Source: Bacteroidaceae bacterium (GTDB taxonomy: Bacteria; Bacteroidota; Bacteroidia; Bacteroidales; Bacteroidaceae). Taken from it: 64,000 nucleotides of DNA. Location of the stretch: NCBI GenBank assembly GCA_017617235.1, contig JAFZWQ010000025.1, positions 1-64,000 on the forward strand, written 5' to 3'. The notes below the pieces were generated by a model. That model was given only the letters and a program-made list of their open reading frames with translations. It was not told the DNA's origin and did not search any database. This document shows, piece after piece, positions 43,522 through 52,712 of this stretch (its first letter is position 1; every line of letters starts with the position of its first letter). The position numbers and the translations under genes were made by a program.

Positions 43522-44936
43522 TCTCTAAACATCTTTGCCAGTTCGTCGCGGGGGAACTCGATGGGTTCGCGCACAAACTCTGGAATATTGTATGCCATCA
43601 TGAGCATGGTGTTCTGTTGAGGACAGCGCTGGGGCAACAAGAAGGCACGCCCCCAACGGTTGCCGTCCCAATGGGCCATGAAGAGACGGGTATAACGGTC
43701 GTCGATGCGTTTCGAGCTGAACAAGAGCCAACGTCCGTTGCTGCTCCACGCATGGAAGCTCTCCGCCTGGTTGCTGTTGATGGGACTGGTGTCGACAAGC
43801 TGTCGCGTCTCGAGGTCCATCATCTGGAAATCGCTCTCGTTGTGATAGAGATTGAAAGCCCCACATTCCGCCACCGTATAAATCATGTAGCGACAATCGG
43901 GCGAGATACGCGGCATCTGGGCAGTTCCCCCACGTTCGTAGGCGCTGTAGAGGGTATCGACCTCGCCCAATGTACCGTCAGTCTCATTGAAAGGTACCCG
44001 GATGATGCTGTAGTGCATCTTCTTATATTCCTTGGGCATATCCACAGGCGGTGCTATGCTGAAATAGAGCCACTTGCCGTCTGGCGAGAAGGCCGGGAAG
44101 ATTTCGTGCTGGTCATCGGTAAGGAAACGCGGGTCAGCAATAACCCGATGCTGTTCCGTATCATAGATTATCAGGTCGGACCACAGGTCATAGACCTCCA
44201 CTTTGTCGCGACTTTGTCCATAGAAACTCTGATGAGTGGCGTTACTGCTGAAGGCGATATAACGGCCCTTGGGATGCCACATGTTGTAAGAACCATGTTT
44301 GTACGGTTCCATGCTTTTGATGTCGACTTTCTCCACGGCATCGTCGCGTTTCACGATGGTGCCTCCACCCTGTCCGCGAACATGCATCATGAAGCGACGG
44401 GGGGAGTAATCGGCAAAGGCATGACAATTGACACATCCTCTGTTGAGTTGCGTATTCTCGACCAGTGTGCGCACCTCCCACGTAGCAAGGTTACGCTCGT
44501 AGATGCCCATGCGGTTCCAGCCCTCGTAACCAGGCGGCAACAGACGATAGGCAATCCAAGGGTCGATGGAATCGGCTGACACGTGAACCACAAAGGACTG
44601 ATAGGTGATGCCCTCGGGATGACGGTCGGACCACACGGAGGTGGCAACCTCAATATCACCAGCCTGAGCCGTCAGCCGGCGCCAAGCCTTCTGGGGGATA
44701 TCGATGTAGTTGCTGCCCGAAACCTCCACTTTTTCCTGCGAAGCACGGCTGTACAGCACCACCTGCATGTGGGTGGCACTGTCTATTCCGAAGTTCAGGG
44801 GTGCGATGTTGCAGGGAACAGTCACACCCCTATAATCGGGGAAGATTGGTGGCTGTTCGTCCGTGGTTTCCTGTGCCTGTCGGCGTCCGCAAGCGACGAG
44901 TGCACAGGCAAGTAAGACAATGCAGATTCTTCTCAT
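43518..44936 (-). CDS. Lipoprotein beta-propeller (PD40/TolB-like) with a CxxCH motif
   Basis: 472 residues. Lipobox ends at Cys16 (CALVAC). The middle contains CVNCH (168-172), the covalent haem-c attachment pattern. From about 190 on, WD40-like TolB blades are seen (HPKGRYIAFSSN, FPAFSPDGKWLYFS, MPRISPDCRYMIYT, HAWSSNGRWLLFSSKR). If haem is attached this would be a monohaem surface or periplasmic propeller; no cytochrome c maturation gene is in the window. It lies 3 bp after FAS1 and overlaps the membrane protein gene. Confidence 0.75.
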   Translation of the reverse strand: MRRICIVLLACALVACGRRQAQETTDEQPPIFPDYRGVTVPCNIAPLNFGIDSATHMQVVLYSRASQEKVEVSGSNYIDIPQKAWRRLTAQAGDIEVATSVWSDRHPEGITYQSFVVHVSADSIDPWIAYRLLPPGYEGWNRMGIYERNLATWEVRTLVENTQLNRGCVNCHAFADYSPRRFMMHVRGQGGGTIVKRDDAVEKVDIKSMEPYKHGSYNMWHPKGRYIAFSSNATHQSFYGQSRDKVEVYDLWSDLIIYDTEQHRVIADPRFLTDDQHEIFPAFSPDGKWLYFSIAPPVDMPKEYKKMHYSIIRVPFNETDGTLGEVDTLYSAYERGGTAQMPRISPDCRYMIYTVAECGAFNLYHNESDFQMMDLETRQLVDTSPINSNQAESFHAWSSNGRWLLFSSKRIDDRYTRLFMAHWDGNRWGRAFLLPQRCPQQNTMLMMAYNIPEFVREPIEFPRDELAKMFRE

Positions 44937-44939
44937 AGG

Positions 44940-47111
44940 TTACCAGATATCCTCTGGATTGAAAGGATTGTCGTAAACCTCCTTCGGACAATACTCGAGG
45001 AAGTCCATGTAGAACTGCAACTGATCGTCGTCCAGCACGTTCTTGAAACCGATGTAATAGATTTCGTCCGGTTCCATGCGCTGGGTAATGATGATACGAC
45101 GAACGGAGGTGGGAACGATACGGGCCACACGGTCTGTTCCGCCCGAATAGCAGATGTAGCTGGCAGGAGCCTTCATGAAGCCGTTGGCACGCATCTTCTT
45201 CTCGACTTCGGCATTGTAGTCGTCGTCCTCGGTATCTTCCTCCCATCCTACGATACTGGGATAGCTGCCGGCAGGTGTGGCACGAACCAGGCCTCCCATA
45301 CGGAGGTCGAGAGGAATGCCCTGGGCTACCATACCATCCAAGGGGAAGCTATTCGCATCTTTGTTGTGGCCGAAATAAACCTGGCATACTCCACGCAAAC
45401 TGGAACCTGCACCCACCAGATAACGAATCTCGTAGGTACCGCTGCGAGGAACAGGCGGCAGACGGAACACCATCTCGTAGTTTCCGATAATGTTCAGCTC
45501 GTCGCCCTGATAGTTGTTCCAAGCCATCTTGAAGCCCGACAAGTAGTTGAACTTACAGCCATCGTAGAGATAGGCATCGTTCAGATACTTGTAAACGGCA
45601 TCGTAAGTAATGGCCACACGCAGGTTCTTGGCCTGACCCACACGGTCGCCACGAATGTCGTTGTTCATGAATTCGGGGAACATGGAGGCTGCGTCGAAAC
45701 GGATACGCTCCTTCATCAGGTTGTCGCGGGTTTCGTTAATATAAGCCAGCGGACGGTCTATGGGATAGATGATGGCGTTCACCAGGTCGGTCAGGTGGTC
45801 GGCATTGATGGCAACACCTTCTTTATCTGGGTCACAATAGGCTTCGTGGTAGTTTTCGTGGCGTCCGTTCTTCAGTTTCGGGAAGCGGTTGAGGTAAACG
45901 ACACCGCTGGTTTCCTTCGATTCGTAAATCTTGAGCAGACGGCGCTTGCCCATCGTGCAGTAATATTCGAAGACGGGTATGGTGGCCGAGTTGGTCGTTC
46001 CGTAGGTATATCCGCGTTCATTGTAGTGCATCACCAGTTTGTTCTGCGGAATACGCATGGGCAGCATGTGATAGGTAAGGAACTGGTTGAGCGCATTGTC
46101 CACGCTGGTATAGTTATCGTCGTCTATGCCATCGGGACACAGATTGTTCGACTGGATGTACTGACGGATGTCGTTCATCGTAATGTCCTTGGGTTTCTTG
46201 CCCAGAGCCTGCTCCCAGAAAGCGTCGGTTTCGGCAAAGATGGTATATCCGAACTTACGGTGTTCGGGCAATGTGCTGACAGTGGGTTCCGAGGGAATCT
46301 TCCACGGCTGGGAATTGAGCTCAGCATTCAGCATGATGTCTTCGTATTTCTCGTCCTTCACCTTCATCAGGGTATCAAGCATATGGCAGGCCTGCAGCAT
46401 CTTAGCCAGCACCAGGTAGCCTTCCTCGTTCGAAGCGATAATGTTTGTCATGAGGTCGCCCAACGTTTCGTTGCTGGGGGCAATTACCGTCTCCACAGCA
46501 TGGATGTAACCATTGACGGCAGGAATGTCTCGATTCTTCAGGGAAATGAGCGAACCGGAAATGATTTGATTGGTCTTCGAGTCGCGAACACCATTGACAT
46601 AGATGCTGTCGGGATTTACCTTGTTGATGCAAATGCGGATTCTGCGGTCGTTCATATTGGGAATGGGGAACTCGTCGCCATCATCGGGGAAAGTGGAGGT
46701 AAGATAGGGAGTCGTTTCATCACCGCCATCCAGAATACTGTTGAAGGCAATAACCTTCAGGATGGAGTCGTATTTCGCAACTTCAGTAAAACCGTCCCAT
46801 GAGGGTTCCGTAATGATTCCCTTGCGCCACAGGGTGTCCAGATATTCCTGAATAGCCTGATTGGTGGGTGCGAATACAGTATAGTTTCCACGTGCTCCCA
46901 GCAACTGGTAAAGCGTGCTCTTGGAACGGCGGCTCACATTCACCTCGCCAAGGATGCGCAAGTATTCACCATAGGTGGAATCGTGTTTCTCCAGATACGT
47001 AATAATGGTATTCTCGGTCTGGGTGTAGCGGTCCTCCATACTGATGTTCTCGGTACAGGCAACCAATAAAACAGCAAACACAAATAAAAGGGCGGCTGTG
47101 ATGTTTCTCAT
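44940..47111 (-). CDS. Fasciclin (FAS1) domain lipoprotein
   Basis: 723 residues from MRNITAALLFVFAVLLVACT (lipobox Cys19); an ATG two codons earlier (47117) is equally possible. FAS1 signatures: TLYQLLGARGNYTVFAPTNQAIQEYLDTLW (first domain) and FGYTIFAETDAFWEQALGK..YLTYHMLP-like region (second). The C-terminal part (FNYLSGFKMAWNN.. RSGTYEIRYLVGAGSS) looks like a beta-sandwich. Exported adhesion-type protein, first gene of the FAS1-PD40-membrane protein run. An ATG further up (47180) lies above the promoter and is rejected. Confidence 0.85.
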   Translation of the reverse strand: MRNITAALLFVFAVLLVACTENISMEDRYTQTENTIITYLEKHDSTYGEYLRILGEVNVSRRSKSTLYQLLGARGNYTVFAPTNQAIQEYLDTLWRKGIITEPSWDGFTEVAKYDSILKVIAFNSILDGGDETTPYLTSTFPDDGDEFPIPNMNDRRIRICINKVNPDSIYVNGVRDSKTNQIISGSLISLKNRDIPAVNGYIHAVETVIAPSNETLGDLMTNIIASNEEGYLVLAKMLQACHMLDTLMKVKDEKYEDIMLNAELNSQPWKIPSEPTVSTLPEHRKFGYTIFAETDAFWEQALGKKPKDITMNDIRQYIQSNNLCPDGIDDDNYTSVDNALNQFLTYHMLPMRIPQNKLVMHYNERGYTYGTTNSATIPVFEYYCTMGKRRLLKIYESKETSGVVYLNRFPKLKNGRHENYHEAYCDPDKEGVAINADHLTDLVNAIIYPIDRPLAYINETRDNLMKERIRFDAASMFPEFMNNDIRGDRVGQAKNLRVAITYDAVYKYLNDAYLYDGCKFNYLSGFKMAWNNYQGDELNIIGNYEMVFRLPPVPRSGTYEIRYLVGAGSSLRGVCQVYFGHNKDANSFPLDGMVAQGIPLDLRMGGLVRATPAGSYPSIVGWEEDTEDDDYNAEVEKKMRANGFMKAPASYICYSGGTDRVARIVPTSVRRIIITQRMEPDEIYYIGFKNVLDDDQLQFYMDFLEYCPKEVYDNPFNPEDIW

Positions 47112-47135
47112 AGTCATAGTTATTATTATCCTGGG

Positions 47136-47166
47136 CAAAGATACACAATTAAACTCAAAAGACAAA
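47136..47166 (-). promoter_or_regulatory. Promoter of the FAS1 operon
   Basis: TTTG (47166-47163), 19 bp, TATCTTTG (47143-47136). It borders the terminator of the oadB operon, so the two units are cleanly separated. Confidence 0.8.
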
Positions 47167-47196
47167 AAAAGCGCGGACATTTCCGCGCTTTTTTAT
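47166..47196 (-). terminator. Terminator of the mmdA-oadB operon
   Basis: AAAAAAGCGCGGA, loop, TCCGCGCTTTTTT: 13-bp stem 15 bp past the oadB stop, with T run in the direction of transcription. Confidence 0.9.
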
Positions 47197-47211
47197 GAAA
47201 TAATTCATTTC

Positions 47212-48498
47212 TTAACCCAAGAAACTGAGCAAAATGCCTGCTGCAACAGCAGAACCGATGACGCCAGCCACGTTGGGACCCATGGCGTGCATCAGCAGGA
47301 AGTTGTGCTTGTCGGACTCCTGACCTACGGTCTGGCTGACACGAGCTGCCATAGGCACAGCGCTGACACCAGCCGAACCAATCAGCGGGTTAATCTTCTT
47401 CTTCAGGAACAGGTTCATGATTTTTGCCATGATGACGCCAGAGGCAGAACCGATACCGAAAGCGACAATACCTACAGCCAGAATACCAATCGTCTGCCAG
47501 TTCATGAACGAAGTGGCAGTTGCCGTAGCACCAACGGTAAGACCCAGACAGATAACAACAATGTTGTTAAGTTCGTTCTGGGCAGCCTTCGACAGGCGCT
47601 CTACTACTCCGCTTTCCTTCATCAGGTTACCCAGCATCAGACAGCCGATAAGCGTACCGGCAGAGGGCACTACCAGCGATACGATGATGGCCACAATGAT
47701 GGGGAACAGAATCTTCTCCTTCTTCGATACGGTGCGCAGCTGCTCCATGCGAATCATGCGCTCGTTCTTAGTAGTCAAGGCACGCATGATGGGGGGCTGG
47801 ATAACGGGTACCAGAGCCATGTAGCTGTAGGCAGCAACGGCAATGGGACCAAGCAGTTCGGGAGCCAGCTTCGAAGTCAGGAAGATGGCCGTAGGACCGT
47901 CGGCACCACCAATGATACCGATGGAAGCAGCCTGTTCGGGAGTGAAGCCAAAGATGGGCCAATCGATCTGTGTTACCAGGAATGTGGCAAAGATACCAAT
48001 CTGTGCAGCAGCACCCAACAGCAGACTCTTGGGGTTAGCAATCAGGGGACCGAAGTCCGTCATGGCACCCACACCCAGGAAAATAAGGCAGGGATAGACA
48101 CCAGCCTTGACACCGATGTACAGGATGTCCAGCAGGCCACCATGAGCCATGATGTAGCCATAGCTGTGATAACCTTCGGCACCTTCCTTCAGGAAGTGTT
48201 CATTCCACAGGTTCGAGTCGAACATGCCTACGCCCGGCAGGTTCGTAAGAATCATACCAAAGGCGATGGGCAACAGCAACAGGGGCTCGTACTCCTTCTT
48301 GATAGCAAGATAGAGCAAGAGGCAACCTATCAGAATCATAACGGCATTCTTCCATCCCTCGCCAGCGAAGAAAGACACGAAGCCCATTTCCTCGACAAAC
48401 TTAGCGATACCTTCCGAAGCACTGGAGTCGGCAGCCATCATGGGGGCAGCCACCAACAAGAGCAGGGCAAGAATGCTAAAGAACTTAATATTCTTCAT
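47212..48498 (-). CDS. mmdB: Sodium-translocating decarboxylase, beta subunit
   Basis: 428 residues from [15 protein letters not shown]. Polytopic membrane protein with the conserved [14 protein letters not shown] (Na+ channel Asp) and the C-terminal [35 protein letters not shown]. It carries out decarboxylation of carboxybiotin coupled to Na+ export. Together with MmdA, the biotin carrier and the gamma subunit it forms methylmalonyl-CoA decarboxylase (or an oxaloacetate relative). An N-terminal cleavable segment ([11 protein letters not shown]) precedes the first core helix. Confidence 0.93.
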   Translation of the reverse strand: MKNIKFFSILALLLLVAAPMMAADSSASEGIAKFVEEMGFVSFFAGEGWKNAVMILIGCLLLYLAIKKEYEPLLLLPIAFGMILTNLPGVGMFDSNLWNEHFLKEGAEGYHSYGYIMAHGGLLDILYIGVKAGVYPCLIFLGVGAMTDFGPLIANPKSLLLGAAAQIGIFATFLVTQIDWPIFGFTPEQAASIGIIGGADGPTAIFLTSKLAPELLGPIAVAAYSYMALVPVIQPPIMRALTTKNERMIRMEQLRTVSKKEKILFPIIVAIIVSLVVPSAGTLIGCLMLGNLMKESGVVERLSKAAQNELNNIVVICLGLTVGATATATSFMNWQTIGILAVGIVAFGIGSASGVIMAKIMNLFLKKKINPLIGSAGVSAVPMAARVSQTVGQESDKHNFLLMHAMGPNVAGVIGSAVAAGILLSFLG

Positions 48499-48500
48499 AA

Positions 48501-48535
48501 TCAATTGTCAATTTTCAATTATCAATTGTCAATTA
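48501..48535. repeat. 7-bp-period array (TCAATTN) between mmdC and mmdB
   Basis: Five perfect-register units TCAATTG, TCAATTT, TCAATTA, TCAATTG, TCAATTA; they fill almost the whole gap between the mmdC stop (48541) and the mmdB start (48498). Confidence 0.8.
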
Positions 48536-48540
48536 CGAAA

Positions 48541-48978
48541 TCAGCCGATTTCGACGAGGGCGTCGCCCGACTGTACCTGAGCACCCTGCTGAACGAGGAT
48601 GGCCTTTACGGTACCATCGCTCTCGGCAGTGATGTTGTTGGCCATCTTCATGGCTTCCATCACGAGAAGTGTGTCGCCAGCCTTCACCTGGTCGCCTTCC
48701 TTCACATTGATGCTGGTGATGGTGCCGGGCAGAGGAGCCGTAATGGCAGTGCCTGCGCCAGTGGCAGCCTTCTTGGGGGCAGCAGCGGGAGCAGCGGCAG
48801 GAGCGGCAGCGGGAGCTGCAGGCTTGATGGGTTGAACCTTGGGAGCGGCTGCTGCATGTCCGGGAACTTCTACCTCATAGGCATTGCCGTTTACTGTAAC
48901 TGCCAGTTTGCCGTCTTCCTTTTCGTCGACGCTGGCCGTGTACTCTGCGCCGTCTATCTTAAACTTAAATTCATTCAT
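48541..48978 (-). CDS. mmdC: Biotin carboxyl carrier subunit of the decarboxylase
   Basis: 145 residues. An N-terminal beta segment is followed by an Ala/Pro linker (PAAPAAAPAAAPAAAP, about 53-68) and the biotinyl domain with EAMKM, Lys111 the biotin site. It carries CO2 from the carboxyltransferase MmdA to the membrane subunit. Confidence 0.94.
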   Translation of the reverse strand: MNEFKFKIDGAEYTASVDEKEDGKLAVTVNGNAYEVEVPGHAAAAPKVQPIKPAAPAAAPAAAPAAAPKKAATGAGTAITAPLPGTITSINVKEGDQVKAGDTLLVMEAMKMANNITAESDGTVKAILVQQGAQVQSGDALVEIG

Positions 48979-48984
48979 TTTTTT

Positions 48985-49044
48985 TCGAATTACGAGTTAC
49001 GAATTACAACTAATTCTCAATTTTCAATTTTCAATTCTCAATTT
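48985..49044. repeat. 7-bp-period array between oadG and mmdC
   Basis: TCGAATT, ACGAGTT, ACGAATT, ACAACTA, then (after 4 bp) TCAATTT, TCAATTT, TCAATTC, TCAATTT. Two sub-families of the same 7-bp period fill the gap, ending 2 bp before the oadG stop. Confidence 0.75.
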
Positions 49045-49045
49045 A

Positions 49046-49369
49046 TCAAAGTCTCTCGTTCAGTTCCTCGTGCCAGAGCGAATGTTCGTTGACATGGATG
49101 GTGAGCACACCACTCTCTTCGTCGTGACGTCCGTTCAGATAGAGGTACACGGCTGTGGCCACAGCTGCCTCGTCGGCTTTGGAAACTTTCTTCGTAGACT
49201 TGGGGGATGCAGTCGCCGTTGTAGAAGCAGGTTTTTCAGTCTTACCGCTTGCAACGTAGCTGAACACGCAGAGCACAAGAACGAGCAGCACCAGGATGGT
49301 AAATACCACGCCTACGCTGATGCCGGCCATCGTCCAGGCCTGTCCCCAGTCGGTTGTTAGTAAAATCAT
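49046..49369 (-). CDS. oadG: Sodium pump decarboxylase gamma subunit
   Basis: 107 residues: one membrane helix (GISVGVVFTILVLLVLVLCVF, about 17-37), then a Lys/Ser/Thr/Ala linker and a short C-terminal domain (EAAVATAVYLYLNGRHDEESGVLTIH). This fits the OadG/MmdD-type assembly subunit that holds the complex together. Confidence 0.88.
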   Translation of the reverse strand: MILLTTDWGQAWTMAGISVGVVFTILVLLVLVLCVFSYVASGKTEKPASTTATASPKSTKKVSKADEAAVATAVYLYLNGRHDEESGVLTIHVNEHSLWHEELNERL

Positions 49370-49377
49370 AATATTAA

Positions 49378-49510
49378 GACCCCCTCCTCATTTCCTCCCC
49401 GAGGGGAGGACGGAAATACATCGAGGTTTGGAGGATTTTGTTATTAGTTGATAAATACTTTTTTAATTTTAACTACTCCCCTCACCCGGGAGGGGTTAGG
49501 GGGTGGGGTC
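49378..49510. repeat. GACCCC...GGGGTC element between mmdA and oadG
   Basis: Starts GACCCCCTCC and ends GGTGGGGTC, with internal hairpins (CCTCCCCGAGGGGAGG and CTCCCCTCACCCGGGAGGGG). The element ends exactly at the base before the mmdA stop triplet (49511). Same layout as 52599-52706. Confidence 0.65.
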
Positions 49511-51082
49511 TTACAAAGGAATATTACCGTGCTTCTTGGCAGGGTTGTGCAGTTTCTTGTTCTCCAGCTGTGTGAGGGCACGGATGATGCGGAAGCGGGT
49601 GTTACGCGGCTCGATGACATCGTCGATGTATCCATAGCGGGCAGCATTGTAGGGGTTGGCGAAGAGCTTGTTGTACTCGTCCTCCTTCTCCTTGATGAAT
49701 GCTTTTGCCTCGTCCACCTTACCTTCGTCCTTCAGGGCCTTGGCCTCCTTGGCGTAGAGCACGCTGGCAGCACCTGCAGCACCCATAACGGCGATTTCGG
49801 CAGAGGGCCAAGCGTAGTTCATGTCGCCACGAAGTTGCTTACAGCTCATCACGATGTGGCTACCACCATAAGATTTGCGCAGGGTAACGGTAACCTTGGG
49901 CACAGTGGCTTCACCGTAAGCATAGAGCAGTTTGGCACCATGCAGGATGACTGCGTTGTACTCCTGCTGTGTACCAGGCAGGAAGCCGGGGACATCTACG
50001 AGGGTAACGATGGGGATATTGAAGGCGTCGCAGAAACGAACGAAGCGGGCACCCTTGCGGCTGGAGTTGCTGTCCAGCACACCTGCCATCACCTGAGGCT
50101 GGTTGGCAACGATACCCACACTTTCGCCATTGAAGCGGGCGAAGCCCACGATGATGTTCTTGGCAAAGTTAGGCTGAACCTCAAAGAACTCGCCGTTGTC
50201 CACGATGCTGGCAATAACCTGATACATATCGTAGGCCTCGTTGGGGTTCTCGGGGATAATCTCGTTCAGGCTGTCCTCCATGCGGTTGATGGGGTCTGTG
50301 CAAGCCACGCGAGGTGTCTTCTCCAGGTTGTTCTGGGGAATGTAGCTGATGAGCTGCTTAATCATGGCCATTGCCTCTTCCTCGGTCTTGGCGGTGAAGT
50401 GGCATACGCCTGACTTCGTGCCGTGAACGCTGGCACCACCCAGCTGCTCCTGCGTAACATCCTCGCCCAGCACGGTCTTTACGACTGCAGGACCAGTGAG
50501 GAACATGTAGGAGGTGTTCTCCATCATCAGGGTGAAGTCGGTCAGCGCAGGGCTATATACGGCACCACCTGCGCAGGGGCCCATGATGGCGCTGATCTGG
50601 GGTACTACGCCAGAGGCCATAATGTTGCGCTGGAAGATTTCCGAATAACCGGCCAGGGCGTTGATACCCTCCTGCAGACGTGCGCCACCCGAGTCATTCA
50701 GACCAATAACAGGTGCGCCCACCTTCATGGCGATGTCCATTACCTTGCAAATCTTCGAAGCCAGCATCTCAGACAGAGAACCTGCCGATACGGTGAAGTC
50801 CTGTGCAAAGACGTAAACCAGACGGCCACCAATGGTACCGCTACCGGTAACTACACCATCGCCCAGATAGTGTTTCTTTTCCATGCCGAAGTTGGTGCAG
50901 CGGTGCTGGACAAACATATCCATCTCCTCGAAACTGCCTTCATCCAGCAACATAGCAATACGCTCGCGGGCAGTGTATTTGCCCTTCTGGTGCTGCTTCT
51001 CAATAGCCTTCTCGCCACCACCCACACGGGCCTTGGCGCGGAGCTCAACGAGCTCGTTTACTTTTTCCTTTTGAGTACTCAT
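49511..51082 (-). CDS. mmdA: Methylmalonyl-CoA decarboxylase alpha subunit (carboxyltransferase)
   Basis: 523 residues, acyl-CoA carboxyltransferase family. Blocks include [94 protein letters not shown] and [17 protein letters not shown]. It moves the carboxyl group from methylmalonyl-CoA to biotin on MmdC. First gene of the four-gene operon. Propionyl-CoA carboxylase beta subunits look alike; the Na+ pump neighbours decide for decarboxylase. TATCTTTG at 51139-51132. Confidence 0.94.
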   Translation of the reverse strand: MSTQKEKVNELVELRAKARVGGGEKAIEKQHQKGKYTARERIAMLLDEGSFEEMDMFVQHRCTNFGMEKKHYLGDGVVTGSGTIGGRLVYVFAQDFTVSAGSLSEMLASKICKVMDIAMKVGAPVIGLNDSGGARLQEGINALAGYSEIFQRNIMASGVVPQISAIMGPCAGGAVYSPALTDFTLMMENTSYMFLTGPAVVKTVLGEDVTQEQLGGASVHGTKSGVCHFTAKTEEEAMAMIKQLISYIPQNNLEKTPRVACTDPINRMEDSLNEIIPENPNEAYDMYQVIASIVDNGEFFEVQPNFAKNIIVGFARFNGESVGIVANQPQVMAGVLDSNSSRKGARFVRFCDAFNIPIVTLVDVPGFLPGTQQEYNAVILHGAKLLYAYGEATVPKVTVTLRKSYGGSHIVMSCKQLRGDMNYAWPSAEIAVMGAAGAASVLYAKEAKALKDEGKVDEAKAFIKEKEDEYNKLFANPYNAARYGYIDDVIEPRNTRFRIIRALTQLENKKLHNPAKKHGNIPL

Positions 51083-51131
51083 TTTGATTGTTAAATGATT
51101 ATTTTTTGGTCGTTTTTTCGCTAATGCGCGA

Positions 51132-51191
51132 CAAAGATAGTAAATTTATATGACTTGCGTGCGTAGATAGCAATATTTTTTTGTATCTTCG
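51132..51191. promoter_or_regulatory. Divergent promoters mmdA / MATE
   Basis: Minus-strand TATCTTTG (51139-51132) for mmdA; plus-strand TATCTTCG (51184-51191), one base off consensus, 9 bp before the MATE ATG. -33 boxes are unclear for both. Confidence 0.6.
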
Positions 51192-51200
51192 CACCGAGAT

Positions 51201-52712
51201 ATGGCACAATACGTACCCACAGAACTTGGCACGCGCAGTATTCCGCGACTACTTTTCCAGTATGCCGTGCCCGCCATCATAGCGATGACGGCGGCTTCGC
51301 TTTATAACATTGTAGACAGCATTTTCATTGGTCACATCGGGCCCGACGGCATGTGGGGAAACTCGGATGGCATGGCCATCAGCGGTTTGGCACTGACTTT
51401 CCCCCTCATGAACATCAGCATTGCGCTGGGCGCCATGGTGGGTGTGGGTGCCTCCACCGTCATCTCCGTCCGTTTAGGACAAAGGGAATACGATACAGCC
51501 CAGCACGTCCTGGGCAACACCGTGGTGCTGAACATCCTGCTGGGTGCAATCTTCATGGTTGCCTGCCTGCTTTACCTCGACCCCATCCTGATTCTTTTTG
51601 GGGCCAGCGACGCCACCCTGCCCTATGCCCGCGACTACATGACGGTCATCCTCTTGGGCAACGTCATCTCGCACAGCTATTTCGGACTGAATGCCGTATT
51701 GCGCTCGGCCGGACACCCACAGCAGGCCATGTACTGCACCATCCTGACGGTGGTCATCAACGCCATCCTCGACCCCCTCTTCATCTTCAACTTTCACTTT
51801 TCAATTTTCAATGGTCAATGGTCATTGGGCCTCGGATGGGGAATAAAGGGGGCAGCTGTCGCAACCATCCTGTCGCAGCTGGTTTCACTCATATGGCAGT
51901 TCAAGTTATTGAGTAACAAAAACGAGCTATTACACTTGCACAGAGGCATTTATGGTCTGCGTCCAACCATCATCCGCCAAATCATTGCCGTGGGCATGAG
52001 TCCTTTCCTCATGAACCTGTGCGCCTGCTTGGTCGTACTGCTTATTAATAAAGGTATGCTGCAATACGGTGGCGACGCAGCCATTGCGGCCTATGGCATT
52101 GTGAATCGTGTGGTGTTCCTGTTCATCATGATGGTGATGGGACTGAACCAGGGCATGCAACCCATCGTGGGCTACAACTGGGGAGCCAAGCAGAATCCAC
52201 GTGTTTGGCAAACACTTCGGCTCACCATCCTGTGTGCCGAAGTTGTCGTTCTTACAGGCTTCATCATGGGCGAGTTCTGTCCCCATGTGCTGACACATCT
52301 GTTCACGGACAACGAAGAAATCACCCTGATGTCCGACCATGGGTTCCGTATCGACGTTCTGGTATTCCCACTCGTGGGCATTCAAATGGTTATCGGCAAC
52401 TTCTTCCAGAGCATCGGTCATGCGGGTAAATCCATTTTCCAGAGCCTCACCCGACAGATGCTGTTCCTGATTCCCTTCCTGCTGATTCTGCCGCCCCGCA
52501 TGGGCTTGGATGGTGTGTGGTACTCCATTCCGCTCTCCGACCTGTGCAGTTTCTTCGTTTCCGTCGGCATGCTTTGGTGGCTCATCCGCAAAGTCAAAGA
52601 CCCCTCTCCCAACCTCCCCCGAAGGGGAGGAGTGAAAACTCAGGAGGTCGAGAAGATAACTAAAGAACATACTCCCTTCCCTCGGGAAGGGCAAGGGGAT
52701 GGGGTCATATGA
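51201..52712 (+). CDS. MATE-family efflux transporter
   Basis: 503 residues, twelve membrane segments. Typical blocks: GTRSIPRLLFQYAVPAIIAMTAASLYNIVDSIFIG at the start, ALGAMVGVGASTVISVRLGQ, DPLFIF, MMVMGLNQGMQPIVGYNWGA. Exports cationic drugs or metabolites using Na+ or H+. Two oddities: the loop after DPLFIF contains NFHFSIFNGQWSL encoded by a 7-bp-period array, and the last 37 residues (from DPSPNLPRRGG on) come from a GACCCC...GGGGTC repeat element. Its stop overlaps the next start (ATGA). Confidence 0.92.
   Translation: MAQYVPTELGTRSIPRLLFQYAVPAIIAMTAASLYNIVDSIFIGHIGPDGMWGNSDGMAISGLALTFPLMNISIALGAMVGVGASTVISVRLGQREYDTAQHVLGNTVVLNILLGAIFMVACLLYLDPILILFGASDATLPYARDYMTVILLGNVISHSYFGLNAVLRSAGHPQQAMYCTILTVVINAILDPLFIFNFHFSIFNGQWSLGLGWGIKGAAVATILSQLVSLIWQFKLLSNKNELLHLHRGIYGLRPTIIRQIIAVGMSPFLMNLCACLVVLLINKGMLQYGGDAAIAAYGIVNRVVFLFIMMVMGLNQGMQPIVGYNWGAKQNPRVWQTLRLTILCAEVVVLTGFIMGEFCPHVLTHLFTDNEEITLMSDHGFRIDVLVFPLVGIQMVIGNFFQSIGHAGKSIFQSLTRQMLFLIPFLLILPPRMGLDGVWYSIPLSDLCSFFVSVGMLWWLIRKVKDPSPNLPRRGGVKTQEVEKITKEHTPFPREGQGDGVI
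51784..51825. repeat. 7-bp-period array inside the MATE gene
   Basis: TCTTCAA, CTTTCAC, TTTTCAA, TTTTCAA, TGGTCAA, TGGTCAT: six units in frame, adding roughly a dozen residues between DPLFIF and the GLGWGIKGAA helix. Confidence 0.7.
52599..52706. repeat. GACCCC...GGGGTC element forming the MATE C-terminus
   Basis: 108 bp, begins GACCCCTCTCCC and ends GGGGATGGGGTC, with internal hairpins CCTCCCCCGAAGGGGAGG and CCCTTCCCTCGGGAAGGG. The MATE frame reads through it and stops 6 bp beyond, on top of the next gene's ATG. Confidence 0.7.

Noticed and set aside
43518-44936. Assigning the CxxCH lipoprotein as a true cytochrome c
   Set aside because: A single CVNCH without a visible axial-ligand domain is not enough; reported only as a possibility.
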